From an uncultured Spirochaetaceae bacterium (GTDB taxonomy: Bacteria > Spirochaetota > Spirochaetia > Treponematales > Treponemataceae), in NCBI GenBank assembly GCA_902766125.1, contig CACXCG010000018.1:1-64000 (forward strand): 64,000 nucleotides of DNA, given 5' to 3'. The position numbers were made by a program, and so were the translations under genes. Positions 25,381 through 34,120 of the stretch are shown in pieces; position 1 is the stretch's first letter; every line of letters begins with the position of its first letter. The notes below the pieces were generated by a model. That model was given only the letters and a program-made list of their open reading frames with translations. It was not told the origin of the DNA and did no database searches.

Positions 25381-26699
25381 ACTTCACCTTCCTTGAATGC
25401 TTTTGTCTGGCGGAACTGGAAAATTGCAAACGGAGCAAGAACAACAAAGATAAGAACTGCAATAACAGAAGCATAGTTGTACTTAAGCAGCGTAATGGTA
25501 ATTTTGTAAATCCACGTAACCAGAATATCGGTACCACCGGCAAGTGTCGTCGTAGAATCGGCAACCGTCGGATTTCCTCCCGTAAGGAAGAAGATAATTC
25601 CAAAGTTGTTGATGTTATGCGTAAAGCTCATGATGATAAGCGGCATAGTCTGATACAGAACAAGCGGCAGTGTAATATGGCGCATGACCTGACTGTTGGT
25701 TGCACCGTCAATCTTTGCGGCTTCAAACAAGTCGGCAGGAATAGCAGTCATAGTTCCCATGGTAAGCATCATGAAGTATCCGAAGCCAGACCACAGGTTG
25801 ATAACAATACACATTATCTGAGCAAGGGTTGCATTACCCAGCCACGGAATGGTTGCATCGTTACCCAGTAAACCGATTGCCCTGAGCGTTTGATTTATAG
25901 TTCCGAATGTACCGTTAAGCAGATTCTTCCATACCAGCATGGTAATAACAGCAGGAACTGCATACGGCAGAATAAAGATAAAGCGGAATACCGGTGCAAA
26001 TTTAATTTTACTGTTGTGCAGCTGAACTGCAACAATAAGTCCGCCAAAGTAGCAGGTTACCGTTGAGAACACTGCCCAGATTAAAGTCCACAGAGCAATG
26101 CGTCCAAAACCAATAGACCAGTTTGAACCGCTTCCCATCAATTCTTTGAAAGTCTGCAATCCAACCCAGTCAACAGTGTTGTTCGGCGGAATATGATTAG
26201 GTGCTGAATAGTTTGTAAATGCAACACAGATACTGAATACCAGCGGCACTACAACAAATACCAGCAGCATGATTACACAGGGAGCAAGACCTGCAAGCGG
26301 GAACGCACGGCCAGTTACTTCTTCAACAGAAGCTTTCTGAGACTTAAAGCGTCCGGTACGGCAATAGTCAGAATAAGACTTTTGTGCAGAACGTACAGAA
26401 ATAATATACAGCGCAACAAAAATAGCAATGATTGCCAGCACAATAATACCGTCAATCAGCATGAAAATAGAATTGTCGCGCATTTTTACAGGAACATCCG
26501 GCTGCGGAGAACCGAGCGTTACCAGCTGAATAAGTTTTCGGACAGTCACCGGAGACAGAACAAGGAACACCAGTTCTACAAATGCAAACAATGCACCCTT
26601 AAGGTATTCCTTCAGACAGAGAATATGTGACAGTCCCATAAAAGCACAGGCTAAGCCCGTTACTTTCTTTTTTGAACTTCCATCGGTTTCCAACCGCAT
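25377..26699 (-). CDS. malF: maltodextrin ABC transporter permease, MalF type
   Basis: The 440-residue permease begins at MRLETDG, with AGGAGT upstream; an in-frame extension has no ribosome site. It has two extra N-terminal helices ahead of the six-helix core, as in MalF, and the EAA loop FEAAKIDGATNSQVMRHITLPL. With the MalG partner it forms the channel of an importer for maltose or maltodextrins. The extra helices and the neighbouring binding protein support the maltodextrin assignment; exact sugar is inferred. Confidence 0.9.
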   Translation of the reverse strand: MRLETDGSSKKKVTGLACAFMGLSHILCLKEYLKGALFAFVELVFLVLSPVTVRKLIQLVTLGSPQPDVPVKMRDNSIFMLIDGIIVLAIIAIFVALYIISVRSAQKSYSDYCRTGRFKSQKASVEEVTGRAFPLAGLAPCVIMLLVFVVVPLVFSICVAFTNYSAPNHIPPNNTVDWVGLQTFKELMGSGSNWSIGFGRIALWTLIWAVFSTVTCYFGGLIVAVQLHNSKIKFAPVFRFIFILPYAVPAVITMLVWKNLLNGTFGTINQTLRAIGLLGNDATIPWLGNATLAQIMCIVINLWSGFGYFMMLTMGTMTAIPADLFEAAKIDGATNSQVMRHITLPLVLYQTMPLIIMSFTHNINNFGIIFFLTGGNPTVADSTTTLAGGTDILVTWIYKITITLLKYNYASVIAVLIFVVLAPFAIFQFRQTKAFKEGEV

Positions 26700-26734
26700 A
26701 GATGACTCCTCTTGTTTAGCGTGTAGAAAAAGAA

Positions 26735-26767
26735 GCGGACAGGCTGTTTGCAAAAGGGCCTGTCCGC
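26735..26767 (-). terminator. malE-malF intergenic hairpin
   Basis: A perfect 10-bp GC-rich stem (26735-26744 with 26758-26767) is followed on the minus strand by TTCTTTTTCT. It would act as a partial terminator or 3'-end protector, giving more binding protein than permease, as known for malE in enteric bacteria. Confidence 0.7.
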
Positions 26768-26794
26768 CCAACAGGATTAAGTTGTTACGGCAAA

Positions 26795-28012
26795 TTACTT
26801 GCCAAGAATTGCGGCGTTACAAGCGTCCATTTCTTTCTGGGCGTCTGCACCGTCCCAAATGTTCTTAGATGCGTTACCCATTGCTTCCCAGAATGATCCC
26901 ATTTCAGGAATTGAAGGCATGGGGAATGCATAGTCCAGCTGAGTCAGGAAGCCAGGCATATACTTGCTGCTAACTTCAACGTTAACAGAAGGCATAGCAC
27001 CAGTCAGATCAAAGCGGAGTTTCTGCATTTCGGGGCTGATAAGGAACTTAGCAAAATCAGCTGCTTCTTCGGGGTGATCTGAGTATGCACTTACGAACAT
27101 AGCGCGTGTACCGCTGAATGATGCAGCAGGTTTTGATTCACCAGGCAGAGAAGGAATTGCAGCAACACCGAAGTTGATTCCTGCGTTTTCAAAGTTAACA
27201 ACGTTCCACAGACCGGTGATGTGCATTGCTGCGTTACCAGACTGGAATGCTCCGTCACAAACAGAAGTTCCCAGGTCAGCTGCAGGTACGTTCAGTGCAG
27301 TGCGCAGTTTCTGGAATTCTTTCATACCGGCAATTGCATCTGCGTTGTTAAGGCAAGTATTTGTTGTATCTGTACCAGAAGCACCAAAGAGGCGGTTTCC
27401 GTTACCAGTTGTAAAGAGGATTGTGTAGTAAGCGTTACCAACATCCATTACGAAGCCGTTCTTTCCAGGGTTAGCAGCGTTGAATTTCTTTACCCATGCA
27501 ATAAGGTCATCCCATGTTTTGGGAACATCAGATTCGCTGATAAGATCCTTATTGTAGAAAAGAGCATATGTTTCTGCAGAAACAGGGTATCCGTACATTG
27601 TTCCGTTGTAAGTAAGAGCTGTAGAACATGCACCAAGAACCTGGCTCTTTACATTTGCTGCATCTACGGTCGGAAGAACATGGCCGCTAGAAACCAGTTC
27701 GCCCAGTTTGTCATGGGGAGCTGCAAACAGATCAGGACCTACTCCAGCAGGACCGTCAAGCGCAATCTGTCCAGAAGAATCGCCCAGTTCTACGTTTACG
27801 AATTTAATCGTTACGTTGGGGTTTTTTGCAGTGTAAGCTGCGCCAGCCTGTTTGATGAACTCATCAGGACCGCTCAAAGATTCCCAAACTGTCAGAGTAA
27901 CAGCTTCTTTCTTTGATGAACCTTTGTCCTTTCCATTACAACCAACAACGGCTGCACCGAGCATAAGTGTAGCTGCAATAATTGCACCACCCTTGAGCAC
28001 TTTCTTATTCAT
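26795..28012 (-). CDS. malE: maltodextrin-binding lipoprotein, MalE type
   Basis: The 405-residue protein has a signal peptide with lipobox ending at Cys25 (VVGC), then a family-1 solute-binding protein: VTLTVWESLSGPDEFIKQAGAAY, PDLFAAPHDKLGELVSSG, YGYPVSAETYALFYNKDL and the C-terminal SAYSDHPEEAADFAKFLISPEMQ. It captures sugar and delivers it to the MalF/MalG permeases. AGGAGGAAA precedes the ATG. It lies 31 bp after the LacI gene and shares its transcript. Confidence 0.9.
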   Translation of the reverse strand: MNKKVLKGGAIIAATLMLGAAVVGCNGKDKGSSKKEAVTLTVWESLSGPDEFIKQAGAAYTAKNPNVTIKFVNVELGDSSGQIALDGPAGVGPDLFAAPHDKLGELVSSGHVLPTVDAANVKSQVLGACSTALTYNGTMYGYPVSAETYALFYNKDLISESDVPKTWDDLIAWVKKFNAANPGKNGFVMDVGNAYYTILFTTGNGNRLFGASGTDTTNTCLNNADAIAGMKEFQKLRTALNVPAADLGTSVCDGAFQSGNAAMHITGLWNVVNFENAGINFGVAAIPSLPGESKPAASFSGTRAMFVSAYSDHPEEAADFAKFLISPEMQKLRFDLTGAMPSVNVEVSSKYMPGFLTQLDYAFPMPSIPEMGSFWEAMGNASKNIWDGADAQKEMDACNAAILGK

Positions 28013-28043
28013 ATTTTCCTCCTGTATGAATAATCACCTTGTT

Positions 28044-29081
28044 TTATTTTTCCCGTATTACGCGGGATGATTCCCTGATTTTTACCTGAAAGCCAACTTG
28101 CTGTTTTTGCTCTACAGGCCGTTCTTCGATGATGTCCAGCAGTGCATTCCCTGCAGTAGAACACAAATCCCAGGCACTTACGCTCAAAGCCGTAACCGGC
28201 GGAACATGTGTCTTAAGTGCTTCACTGTCGTAACAGGAAACAACTCGAACTGAACCGGGCACCGAATACCCGTTTTTCTTAAGCCATGACAGTGCCTTCA
28301 GACAGATGACATCATCCATGCAGATAATGCAATCCGGTTTTTGCGGCATACACTGTTCCAGTGCCACAGAAACATCCTGCACCGTCTGTAAATCCCAGAG
28401 CTCAGAAAGCAGCGTTACATTGCTTCCCTCACACGCCTGCACAATGCCTTCATACCTGAGCCGGTTGACTTCATAGTCACGGCAGCCGGCAAGAAGCACC
28501 AGACGATCAGCACCAGAATCCAGAATCAGACGCGTCAAATCGTAACAGCCTGCCGACTGGTCACTGTCAACCTGATACACCGTATCATCCTGAATAGTTC
28601 CCAGCACTACAAACGGAAGCGATTCACCCTGCAGAAATGCAAGTGACGCATCATTTTTTAACAGACGGGTAAGCACTACTCCATCAACCTTACGGTGACG
28701 AACAAGACGCTCAAGCGAAGAAACATCAGAACCGTCAACAATGGAAACAACCGTGTCGTATCCGCGTTCGGTAAAGGTTTCTGCAAGTCCCGTCAGACAT
28801 TCCTGAAAGAACGGCTTGTCACCCTTGCCTGCATCGCGGGGAATAACCACCGCAGCATTGTACGTCCGGTTAGACGCAAGGGCACGTGCCGAAGAATTAG
28901 GTATGTAGTTATGCGACCGAATCCAGCTTAAAACCCTGTTACGGGTTTCGTCACTGATACGGCCTTTTCCGCTGATGACGCGCGACACCGTAGATTTGGA
29001 AACCCCAAGTTCTTCAGCTATATCCGCTATCGTCATTGCGTGGGACTGGTCATATTCAGCACCCGTCCGCACTTCTTCCAT
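28044..29081 (-). CDS. LacI/GalR-family regulator of the mal operon
   Basis: The 345-residue protein has an N-terminal helix-turn-helix (MTIADIAEELGVSKSTVSRVISGKGRISDETRNRV), the hinge YIPNSSARALAS and a sugar-binding core. The ATG with GGAG 6 nt upstream gives 15 residues before the helix-turn-helix. It is the first gene of the lacI-malEFG operon; a LacI-type operator lies on the start point of its promoter, so it probably represses itself and the transporter until sugar binds. It may also act on amylase genes elsewhere. Confidence 0.9.
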   Translation of the reverse strand: MEEVRTGAEYDQSHAMTIADIAEELGVSKSTVSRVISGKGRISDETRNRVLSWIRSHNYIPNSSARALASNRTYNAAVVIPRDAGKGDKPFFQECLTGLAETFTERGYDTVVSIVDGSDVSSLERLVRHRKVDGVVLTRLLKNDASLAFLQGESLPFVVLGTIQDDTVYQVDSDQSAGCYDLTRLILDSGADRLVLLAGCRDYEVNRLRYEGIVQACEGSNVTLLSELWDLQTVQDVSVALEQCMPQKPDCIICMDDVICLKALSWLKKNGYSVPGSVRVVSCYDSEALKTHVPPVTALSVSAWDLCSTAGNALLDIIEERPVEQKQQVGFQVKIRESSRVIREK

Positions 29082-29102
29082 ACCGTACTCCGTTTCAAGA
29101 AT

Positions 29103-29120
29103 TGAGCAACCGCTTGCTCA
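29103..29120. promoter_or_regulatory. LacI-type operator at the mal promoter
   Basis: Perfect 7-bp arms TGAGCAA and TTGCTCA flank a CCGC centre, and the core GCAACCGCTTGC fits the LacI/GalR consensus GNAANCGNTTNC. It sits at about +1 to +20 of the lacI-mal promoter, the place expected for repression. Confidence 0.75.
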
Positions 29121-29127
29121 TATTCGT

Positions 29128-29156
29128 AGTGTAAGCCCACATTTTAAATCTGTCAA
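29128..29156 (-). promoter_or_regulatory. promoter of lacI-malEFG
   Basis: TTGACA (29151-29156), exactly 17 bp, TACACT (29128-29133), followed by the operator and the LacI gene. Confidence 0.8.
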
Positions 29157-29185
29157 GCGAAATTCCGCGAATTTTGAAAAATTTT

Positions 29186-29229
29186 GGAAACGATACCGAA
29201 AACGATTCTCATACACTGGAAACGATACC
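29186..29229. promoter_or_regulatory. cluster of three more LacI-like half-matching operators
   Basis: Cores GGAAACGATACC, GAAAACGATTCT and GGAAACGATACC are centred on CG at 29191, 29203 and 29223; each fits GNAANCGNTTNC with one mismatch. The first and third belong to a 15-bp direct repeat offset by 32 bp, about three helical turns. They lie 30-70 bp upstream of the -35, suggesting looping or activation. Confidence 0.5.
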
Positions 29230-29302
29230 GATACCTCTACAATCTCCAATATCTCACATCAACGGGAAACTGCTTTACTATTCAGATTTTTGGCAAAATC
29301 AA

Positions 29303-29344
29303 TTGCGCAACTTGTTGCGCAACACAATGCACCAGATTGCGCAA
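29303..29344. repeat. three TTGCGCAA palindromes
   Basis: The 8-bp palindrome TTGCGCAA occurs at 29303-29310, 29315-29322 and 29337-29344 (offsets 12 and 22 bp). This looks like a binding array for a different dimeric regulator. The rest of the 349-bp gap between the LacI gene and the PDZ gene holds the operators above, a terminator and no gene. Confidence 0.5.
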
Positions 29345-29375
29345 TCTTAGAGGGGGGAATGTAAGGAGTAAAGCG

Positions 29376-29409
29376 AAAAAAAAGATGTACTTTTTGCAAA
29401 GCACATCTT
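29376..29409 (-). terminator. intrinsic terminator of the PDZ lipoprotein gene
   Basis: Arms AAGATGT (29382-29388) and ACATCTT (29403-29409) followed on the minus strand by eight T. Confidence 0.75.
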
Positions 29410-29430
29410 CGGTTTGAAGTAAAACTGTAT

Positions 29431-30180
29431 TTATTCTGCAGTCATCATCAGATTGATTTCTCTTCCGTCACGCAGAACAGTTACCTGCACGCTCTGACCG
29501 CGCACGATGGTATCAAGAACACGCTGTAAAACCGCAGAAGAAACAATGTCTGTTCCGTTAACGCGGATGATGATGTCGCCCATGATCAGGTTTGCCGCAA
29601 ACGCAGGAGTATTCAGATACACCACACGGACATACGCACCGGTGTTTCGTCGTAATGCCATTCGCTGAGCTGTTGATAAATCTTCAAAGGCAATGCCTAA
29701 TTTTGTTGCAGCAATTTCTTCCTGTGTAAGCGGCACATACAGGTATGCATAATAATCATAATACGTTTCTACACGCTGACGGGGACGAAAGATTGTATTG
29801 TACACAGCTGGTGAAGTATCTGTCTTAGGACTAACCAGCACCCGCACTTCGTCATATTCAGTGTAGACTTTTTCTTCGCGGAACAAACCTCCGTACAGTA
29901 CATACTCTGCACCTTTTTCCAGGGCAAGCTGCCGAACCTGATTTGCAAGATACGATACTGAATATTCGGTGTGTGTAAAAAGCGACTGACCAATCAGACG
30001 GTAACCGCGCGACTCAAGATCCAGACGATCCAGTTCAACACTTGTTGTATACTGCAGTGTCGGTTCTGCAGCAGACACACTCTGACCTGAAGCACCGGAA
30101 TAATTTCGTTCAACTGTAGAAAGCGTTGTACAGGATGAAACCAAAAGTGCAGTCATCAACACAAAAACAAATCTCTTCAT
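29431..30180 (-). CDS. PDZ-domain lipoprotein
   Basis: The 249-residue protein has a signal peptide and lipobox ending at Cys17 (VSSC). The middle part is unrecognised. The C-terminal 90 residues form a PDZ domain (GAYVRVVYLNTPAFAANLIMGDIIIRVNGTDIVSSAVLQRVLD...GQSVQVTVLRDGREINLMM) as found in HtrA-like proteins, but no protease domain is present. It may present or gate peptides in the envelope. TAGAAT stands 6 nt before the ATG with TTGATA 17 bp upstream, so the mRNA may be leaderless. Confidence 0.75.
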   Translation of the reverse strand: MKRFVFVLMTALLVSSCTTLSTVERNYSGASGQSVSAAEPTLQYTTSVELDRLDLESRGYRLIGQSLFTHTEYSVSYLANQVRQLALEKGAEYVLYGGLFREEKVYTEYDEVRVLVSPKTDTSPAVYNTIFRPRQRVETYYDYYAYLYVPLTQEEIAATKLGIAFEDLSTAQRMALRRNTGAYVRVVYLNTPAFAANLIMGDIIIRVNGTDIVSSAVLQRVLDTIVRGQSVQVTVLRDGREINLMMTAE

Positions 30181-30186
30181 ACTTGT

Positions 30187-30215
30187 ATTCTATATCACAT
30201 AGACTATGTTATCAA
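30187..30215 (-). promoter_or_regulatory. leaderless promoter of the PDZ lipoprotein gene
   Basis: TTGATA (30210-30215), 17 bp, TAGAAT (30187-30192), 6 nt, ATG. Confidence 0.5.
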
Positions 30216-30234
30216 TATAGAGTATGGTACAGTC

Positions 30235-31002
30235 ATGAAAAAACTTATTCTCTGCGATTTAGACGGAACCTTACTTCGTACTGACAAAACAATTTCTAAA
30301 GCATCTGCAGACGCACTGAACCGCTGCAAGGAAAAAGGAATACTTGTCGGATTTTCAACATCCCGCGGAAGAACTACCACAGAAACCTATGAAGAAATAA
30401 TTCAGCCTGATATTCTTATCTGTAACGGAGGCGCAACTGTCTTCTGCAAAAACGAATGCATCTGCATGCATACATTTACACGGGAACAGACACAGGCACT
30501 GCTTAACGCTACATACCGTGAATGCGGGGAAGAATGCGAAATAACTCTGGACACGATAGACGAACTGTACTGGAACAGAACCTACGACAAAAGCACGCCG
30601 TACGGAAAAAATTCTATCTACAGTGATTTTAAAAATTTTACACAGTGCGCACTTAAAATCTGCGTGCAGACAGAAGACAGCACAAAGGCAAAAAGAATAG
30701 CACAGTCAGTTGACGACTGCGATTATCTCCCCTTCTCTGACATTCCCTGGTATAAGTTTTCAAGTGCACTGGCAACCAAAGACAATGCAATCAAAACACT
30801 ATGCACGCATCTTAACATACAGCCTTCAGAAATTGTTGCCTTTGGTGATGATTACAACGACAGTGGCATGCTTACGCTATGCGGCACCGGTGTTGCAATG
30901 GGGAATGCAATCGCAGAAGTAAAAGCAATTGCAGACGATGTTACGCTTTCAAACGATGACGACGGAATTGCAGTGTGGCTTAAAAAGAATATATTATCTT
31001 AG
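30235..31002 (+). CDS. Cof-type HAD-IIB phosphatase
   Basis: The 255-residue protein has HAD motif I LCDLDGTLLRTD (nucleophile Asp), motif II serine in GFSTSRGR, a C2 cap, and motif IV AFGDDYNDSGML. Cof-type HADs remove phosphate from sugar phosphates or cofactors; placement beside sugar genes favours a sugar phosphate. TATGGT lies 6 nt before ATG but without a good -35. Its 3' end overlaps the convergent GH13 gene by 9 bp. Confidence 0.88.
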   Translation: MKKLILCDLDGTLLRTDKTISKASADALNRCKEKGILVGFSTSRGRTTTETYEEIIQPDILICNGGATVFCKNECICMHTFTREQTQALLNATYRECGEECEITLDTIDELYWNRTYDKSTPYGKNSIYSDFKNFTQCALKICVQTEDSTKAKRIAQSVDDCDYLPFSDIPWYKFSSALATKDNAIKTLCTHLNIQPSEIVAFGDDYNDSGMLTLCGTGVAMGNAIAEVKAIADDVTLSNDDDGIAVWLKKNILS

Positions 31003-32352
31003 AATCCGCATCCAGTTTGCATTGACCGAAACTGTTTTTGTTCCCGCAGGAAATTTTGTTCCGTCAAGAATATCTTCAAAACCTTTAGAATTATCCGCGC
31101 ACGTAAGGGAAACATCATGCGCTTTGTCGTCACAGTTAAAGCACACCATAAGCGTTTCACCGTTACCACTTCTAGTGAATGCAAGTGTCTGATTGGTTAC
31201 GTTTACCAGTTTGTATGTTCCGGTTTGCAGTGAGGGATGATTTTTCCGTAAGTCAGAAAAGCGTGTTATAAGCGAAACCAGTGCTGCTGAATCAACCGAC
31301 GGACGTATATCATCAGAAAAACTTTGAACAAACGGAGGAAGTGCGGGACGCAATTCTCTGTCACCAAAGTCTGTGCGCTTTCCACGGATGCCCCATTCGC
31401 TTCCGTAATACACAGACGGTATGCCGGGAATACAGAACATGAGTGCATACAAAAGATACAGATGCTCTGCTTTTTTAACGGTACTTGCAATGCGGTTTAC
31501 ATCATGATTATCTAAAAAGTTGTACAGCGGAGAATAGTCATACATTCCGTTTGCACCAAACTCGCGGTCAAGGTTATACGAAAGTTCAAAAAAGTTTTTG
31601 TCGTTAAGTGAAGACCACAGCGCTTTATACAGCTGATAGTTGGTAACCGAATCAAGCCGTCCTTCGCGAACCCAGTCGTTGTAATCGCCGTGCACAACTT
31701 CGCCCATAAGCCAGAAGTCCAGCTTTTTTGCTTTACAGTGAGCACTTAACGCATCAAGAAAACTCTTGCTAAGCACATCGGCAGCATCAAGGCGTAAACC
31801 GTCAATACCAAATTCCTGCATCCAGAAATCTACGGCACCAAACAAATGTTCACGAACTGCTTCATTATCAACATCAAGTTTTACCAGCTGCTTGTGACCC
31901 GCCCAGCCTTCATAGTCAAAGCAGTCTCCGAAATTACTGCGGCGCGAAAAATCAAGATTAAGATACCAGCCTTTGTACTGCGAGTTCTGACCGTTCTGCT
32001 GAAGGTCACGGAATGCAAAAAAATCTCTTCCGGTGTGATTGAATACTGCATCTAAGACAACTGCAATTCCCTGCTGATGACAGCAGGCACAAAAATGCTT
32101 AAACGATTCGTTGTTACCCAACCTGCGGTCAACATGATAGTAGTCAACTGTGTCGTATCCGTGCGACGAACTTTCAAACACCGGACCAATATACAGCGCA
32201 TTGATTCCCATTGCATGCAGTCTTTCCAACTCTCCTTCAAGCCGTTCAAACGCGTTACCCGCAGGACAGCAGAAGTCATTCTGATGAGGACTGGCACAAA
32301 GACCCAAAGGATAAATATGATAAAAGAATTTATCAGCAAAAAGAGATTTCAT
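30994..32352 (-). CDS. cytoplasmic GH13 alpha-glucan hydrolase
   Basis: The 452-residue enzyme lacks a signal peptide. GH13 motifs are complete: LDAVFNHTG (I), GIDGLRLDAADVL (II, nucleophile Asp), FWLMGEVVHGDY (III, acid/base Glu) and NFLDNHDVNRIA (IV). It resembles intracellular maltodextrin-degrading amylases such as cyclomaltodextrinase-type enzymes and would act on sugars imported by MalEFG. The ATG at MKSLFADKF is chosen over a TTG four codons upstream. It begins 16 bp after the ABC ATPase gene and may be read through from it. Confidence 0.88.
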   Translation of the reverse strand: MKSLFADKFFYHIYPLGLCASPHQNDFCCPAGNAFERLEGELERLHAMGINALYIGPVFESSSHGYDTVDYYHVDRRLGNNESFKHFCACCHQQGIAVVLDAVFNHTGRDFFAFRDLQQNGQNSQYKGWYLNLDFSRRSNFGDCFDYEGWAGHKQLVKLDVDNEAVREHLFGAVDFWMQEFGIDGLRLDAADVLSKSFLDALSAHCKAKKLDFWLMGEVVHGDYNDWVREGRLDSVTNYQLYKALWSSLNDKNFFELSYNLDREFGANGMYDYSPLYNFLDNHDVNRIASTVKKAEHLYLLYALMFCIPGIPSVYYGSEWGIRGKRTDFGDRELRPALPPFVQSFSDDIRPSVDSAALVSLITRFSDLRKNHPSLQTGTYKLVNVTNQTLAFTRSGNGETLMVCFNCDDKAHDVSLTCADNSKGFEDILDGTKFPAGTKTVSVNANWMRILR

Positions 32353-32367
32353 GTGTTCATCCAAAAA

Positions 32368-33159
32368 TTACTGCAGCATCATCTTGTCGTTTGTGATTGC
32401 GGTTTTGCGGATTGCCTTAAAGCGTTCGTTTAAATCTTCGAGCGTAAGGTTTTCTTTTTCTTTTCCGCCGATGTCAAGAATGATTTCTCCTGCATCCATC
32501 ATAAGAAGACGGTTACCGTAATCAAGTGCCTGCTGCATGTTGTGCGTAATCATCATAACGGTAAGATGATAGTTGTCTGCAAACTCTTTGGTAAGCTTCA
32601 TGACAATTTCTGCATTGGTAGGATCAAGAGCAGCGGTGTGTTCATCAAGCAGCAGAATCTGCGGTTTTGAAATGACAGCCATCAAAAGCGTAAGTGCCTG
32701 ACGCTGTCCGCCGGAAAACTGATCTACGTTATCGTTAAGACGATCTTCAAGACCCATATTCAGTTTTTTTAATTCTTCGCGGAAGTATGCCTGCTTTTTT
32801 TTGTTAAGGCTGATCTTTAATCCTTTCCAGCCTTTGTGATTGCAGATCATCATGTTATCCTGCAGGGACATTTTTCCTGCGGTTCCCAAAAGCGGATTCT
32901 GGAAAATACGTCCAATGTATTTTGCGCGTTTGTATTCCGGTTCACTGGTTATGTCTTTTCCGTCAAGCAGAATAGTTCCGTGAGATGGAGGAAGGTTTCC
33001 CGAGATGATGTTGTACAGCGTTGACTTACCTGCACCGTTAGAACCAATGACGGTAATAAAGTCGCCTTCATTAATGGTAAGGTTTATGTTTTTAAGTGCT
33101 TCGTTCTGATCAGGAGTTCCTGCGTTAAACGTAATGCCAATATCTTTAAGCTCGAGCAT
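32368..33159 (-). CDS. ABC transporter ATP-binding protein (TrpX-type importer)
   Basis: The 263-residue ATPase has Walker A GSNGAGKST, signature FSGGQRQAL, Walker B ILLLDEHTAALD and the switch histidine in MITHNMQQ. The linker serine/glycine signature is normal; the Asp-Glu-His-Thr in place of DEPT is typical of this importer family. It overlaps the permease gene by 14 bp and energises it. Confidence 0.9.
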   Translation of the reverse strand: MLELKDIGITFNAGTPDQNEALKNINLTINEGDFITVIGSNGAGKSTLYNIISGNLPPSHGTILLDGKDITSEPEYKRAKYIGRIFQNPLLGTAGKMSLQDNMMICNHKGWKGLKISLNKKKQAYFREELKKLNMGLEDRLNDNVDQFSGGQRQALTLLMAVISKPQILLLDEHTAALDPTNAEIVMKLTKEFADNYHLTVMMITHNMQQALDYGNRLLMMDAGEIILDIGGKEKENLTLEDLNERFKAIRKTAITNDKMMLQ

Positions 33160-34039
33160 GTTTGGTTCCTCTTTTTGAAATGATAAGACAGATGATAATC
33201 AACAGACCGGTAATCAGCTTTAAGTCGTTGCTGGTAAGACCGATAACAAAACCGTAACTGCGGCCAAAGTACATAATTGCACGATAGATGATTGAACCGA
33301 TTAAAACCCGCAGCGTCTGCATTCCGATTTTATTTGAACGGATTATAAATTCGCCCAGCATCAGAGAAGCAAGTCCGCTTACGATAACACCGGTTCCGCT
33401 TCCAACATCTGCAAAGCCGTTGTACATTGCAGCAAATGCTCCTGACAGTGCTGCAAGACCATCGCCTACACACACGCCAATGCCCCGCACAATCTGAGGA
33501 TTAACACCCTGAGAAATAATCATCTGCTGATTGGCACCAAGAGCACCCATAGTCAGTCCTAAATCAGTGTGATAGAAAACATCCATAACTGCTTTGAGTG
33601 CAATAACAAACAGAATCAGGAAAATACAGATACCCAGTTCTGCAGGGAGTGATGGAAAATGTGTCTGGAAAAAATCAGTTATTGAAGAAAAGGGAGTTTG
33701 AATTTTTAAGAAAGAAATATTTGCCTTGTTTTTCATGACACGAAGGTTGATGGAATACAGCATGGTCATCATCAGAATACCGGCAAGAAGATCGGGAATC
33801 TTTAACTTAGTGTAGATGACTGTTGTACAAAGACCTGCAACAATTCCTCCAAGGAACGCAAGACAGAGTGCAAACACAGGATGCATTCCCACGGTAAGAC
33901 ATGCAGCAAGAATACATCCGCCCATGGGGAACGCACCGTCAACGGTCATGTCACAGAAGTTAAGGACACGGTAAGACATAAACACGCCTAAGACCATGAT
34001 TCCGTAAATCAAACCTTCAATAACAATACTACAAAGCAT
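33146..34039 (-). CDS. ABC transporter permease (TrpY type)
   Basis: A 297-residue membrane protein with about eight to nine helices, of the branched-chain/ribose-like permease superfamily as seen with TrpX-family binding proteins (LYSINLRVMKNKANISF; MGALGANQQMIISQGVNPQIVRGIGVCVGDGLAALSGAF). It forms the channel of the importer whose other genes flank it. The ribosome site is AGGAAAA. Confidence 0.85.
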   Translation of the reverse strand: MLCSIVIEGLIYGIMVLGVFMSYRVLNFCDMTVDGAFPMGGCILAACLTVGMHPVFALCLAFLGGIVAGLCTTVIYTKLKIPDLLAGILMMTMLYSINLRVMKNKANISFLKIQTPFSSITDFFQTHFPSLPAELGICIFLILFVIALKAVMDVFYHTDLGLTMGALGANQQMIISQGVNPQIVRGIGVCVGDGLAALSGAFAAMYNGFADVGSGTGVIVSGLASLMLGEFIIRSNKIGMQTLRVLIGSIIYRAIMYFGRSYGFVIGLTSNDLKLITGLLIIICLIISKRGTKHARA

Positions 34040-34057
34040 ACTTTTTCCTAAACAAAA

Positions 34058-34101
34058 AAAGGACTACCTGATTACACGTGTGCATAACCAGGCTGTCCTT
34101 T
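34058..34101 (-). terminator. hairpin between binding-protein and permease genes
   Basis: AAAGGAC...CCTGGTTA pairs with TAATCAGG...GTCCTTT, followed on the minus strand by TTTTTTTG. Probably partial, giving excess binding protein over permease. Confidence 0.7.
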
Positions 34102-34120
34102 GAATATAGCGTATTTATAA

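Noticed and set aside
27221-27916. 231-codon open frame opposite malE
   Set aside because: Antisense to a strongly supported binding-protein gene; the translation has no recognisable domain.
29350-29368. G-rich stretch and AAGGAGT that could look like a MalT box or a ribosome site
   Set aside because: No gene starts there on the plus strand, no MalT gene is seen and the match is only a G-run.
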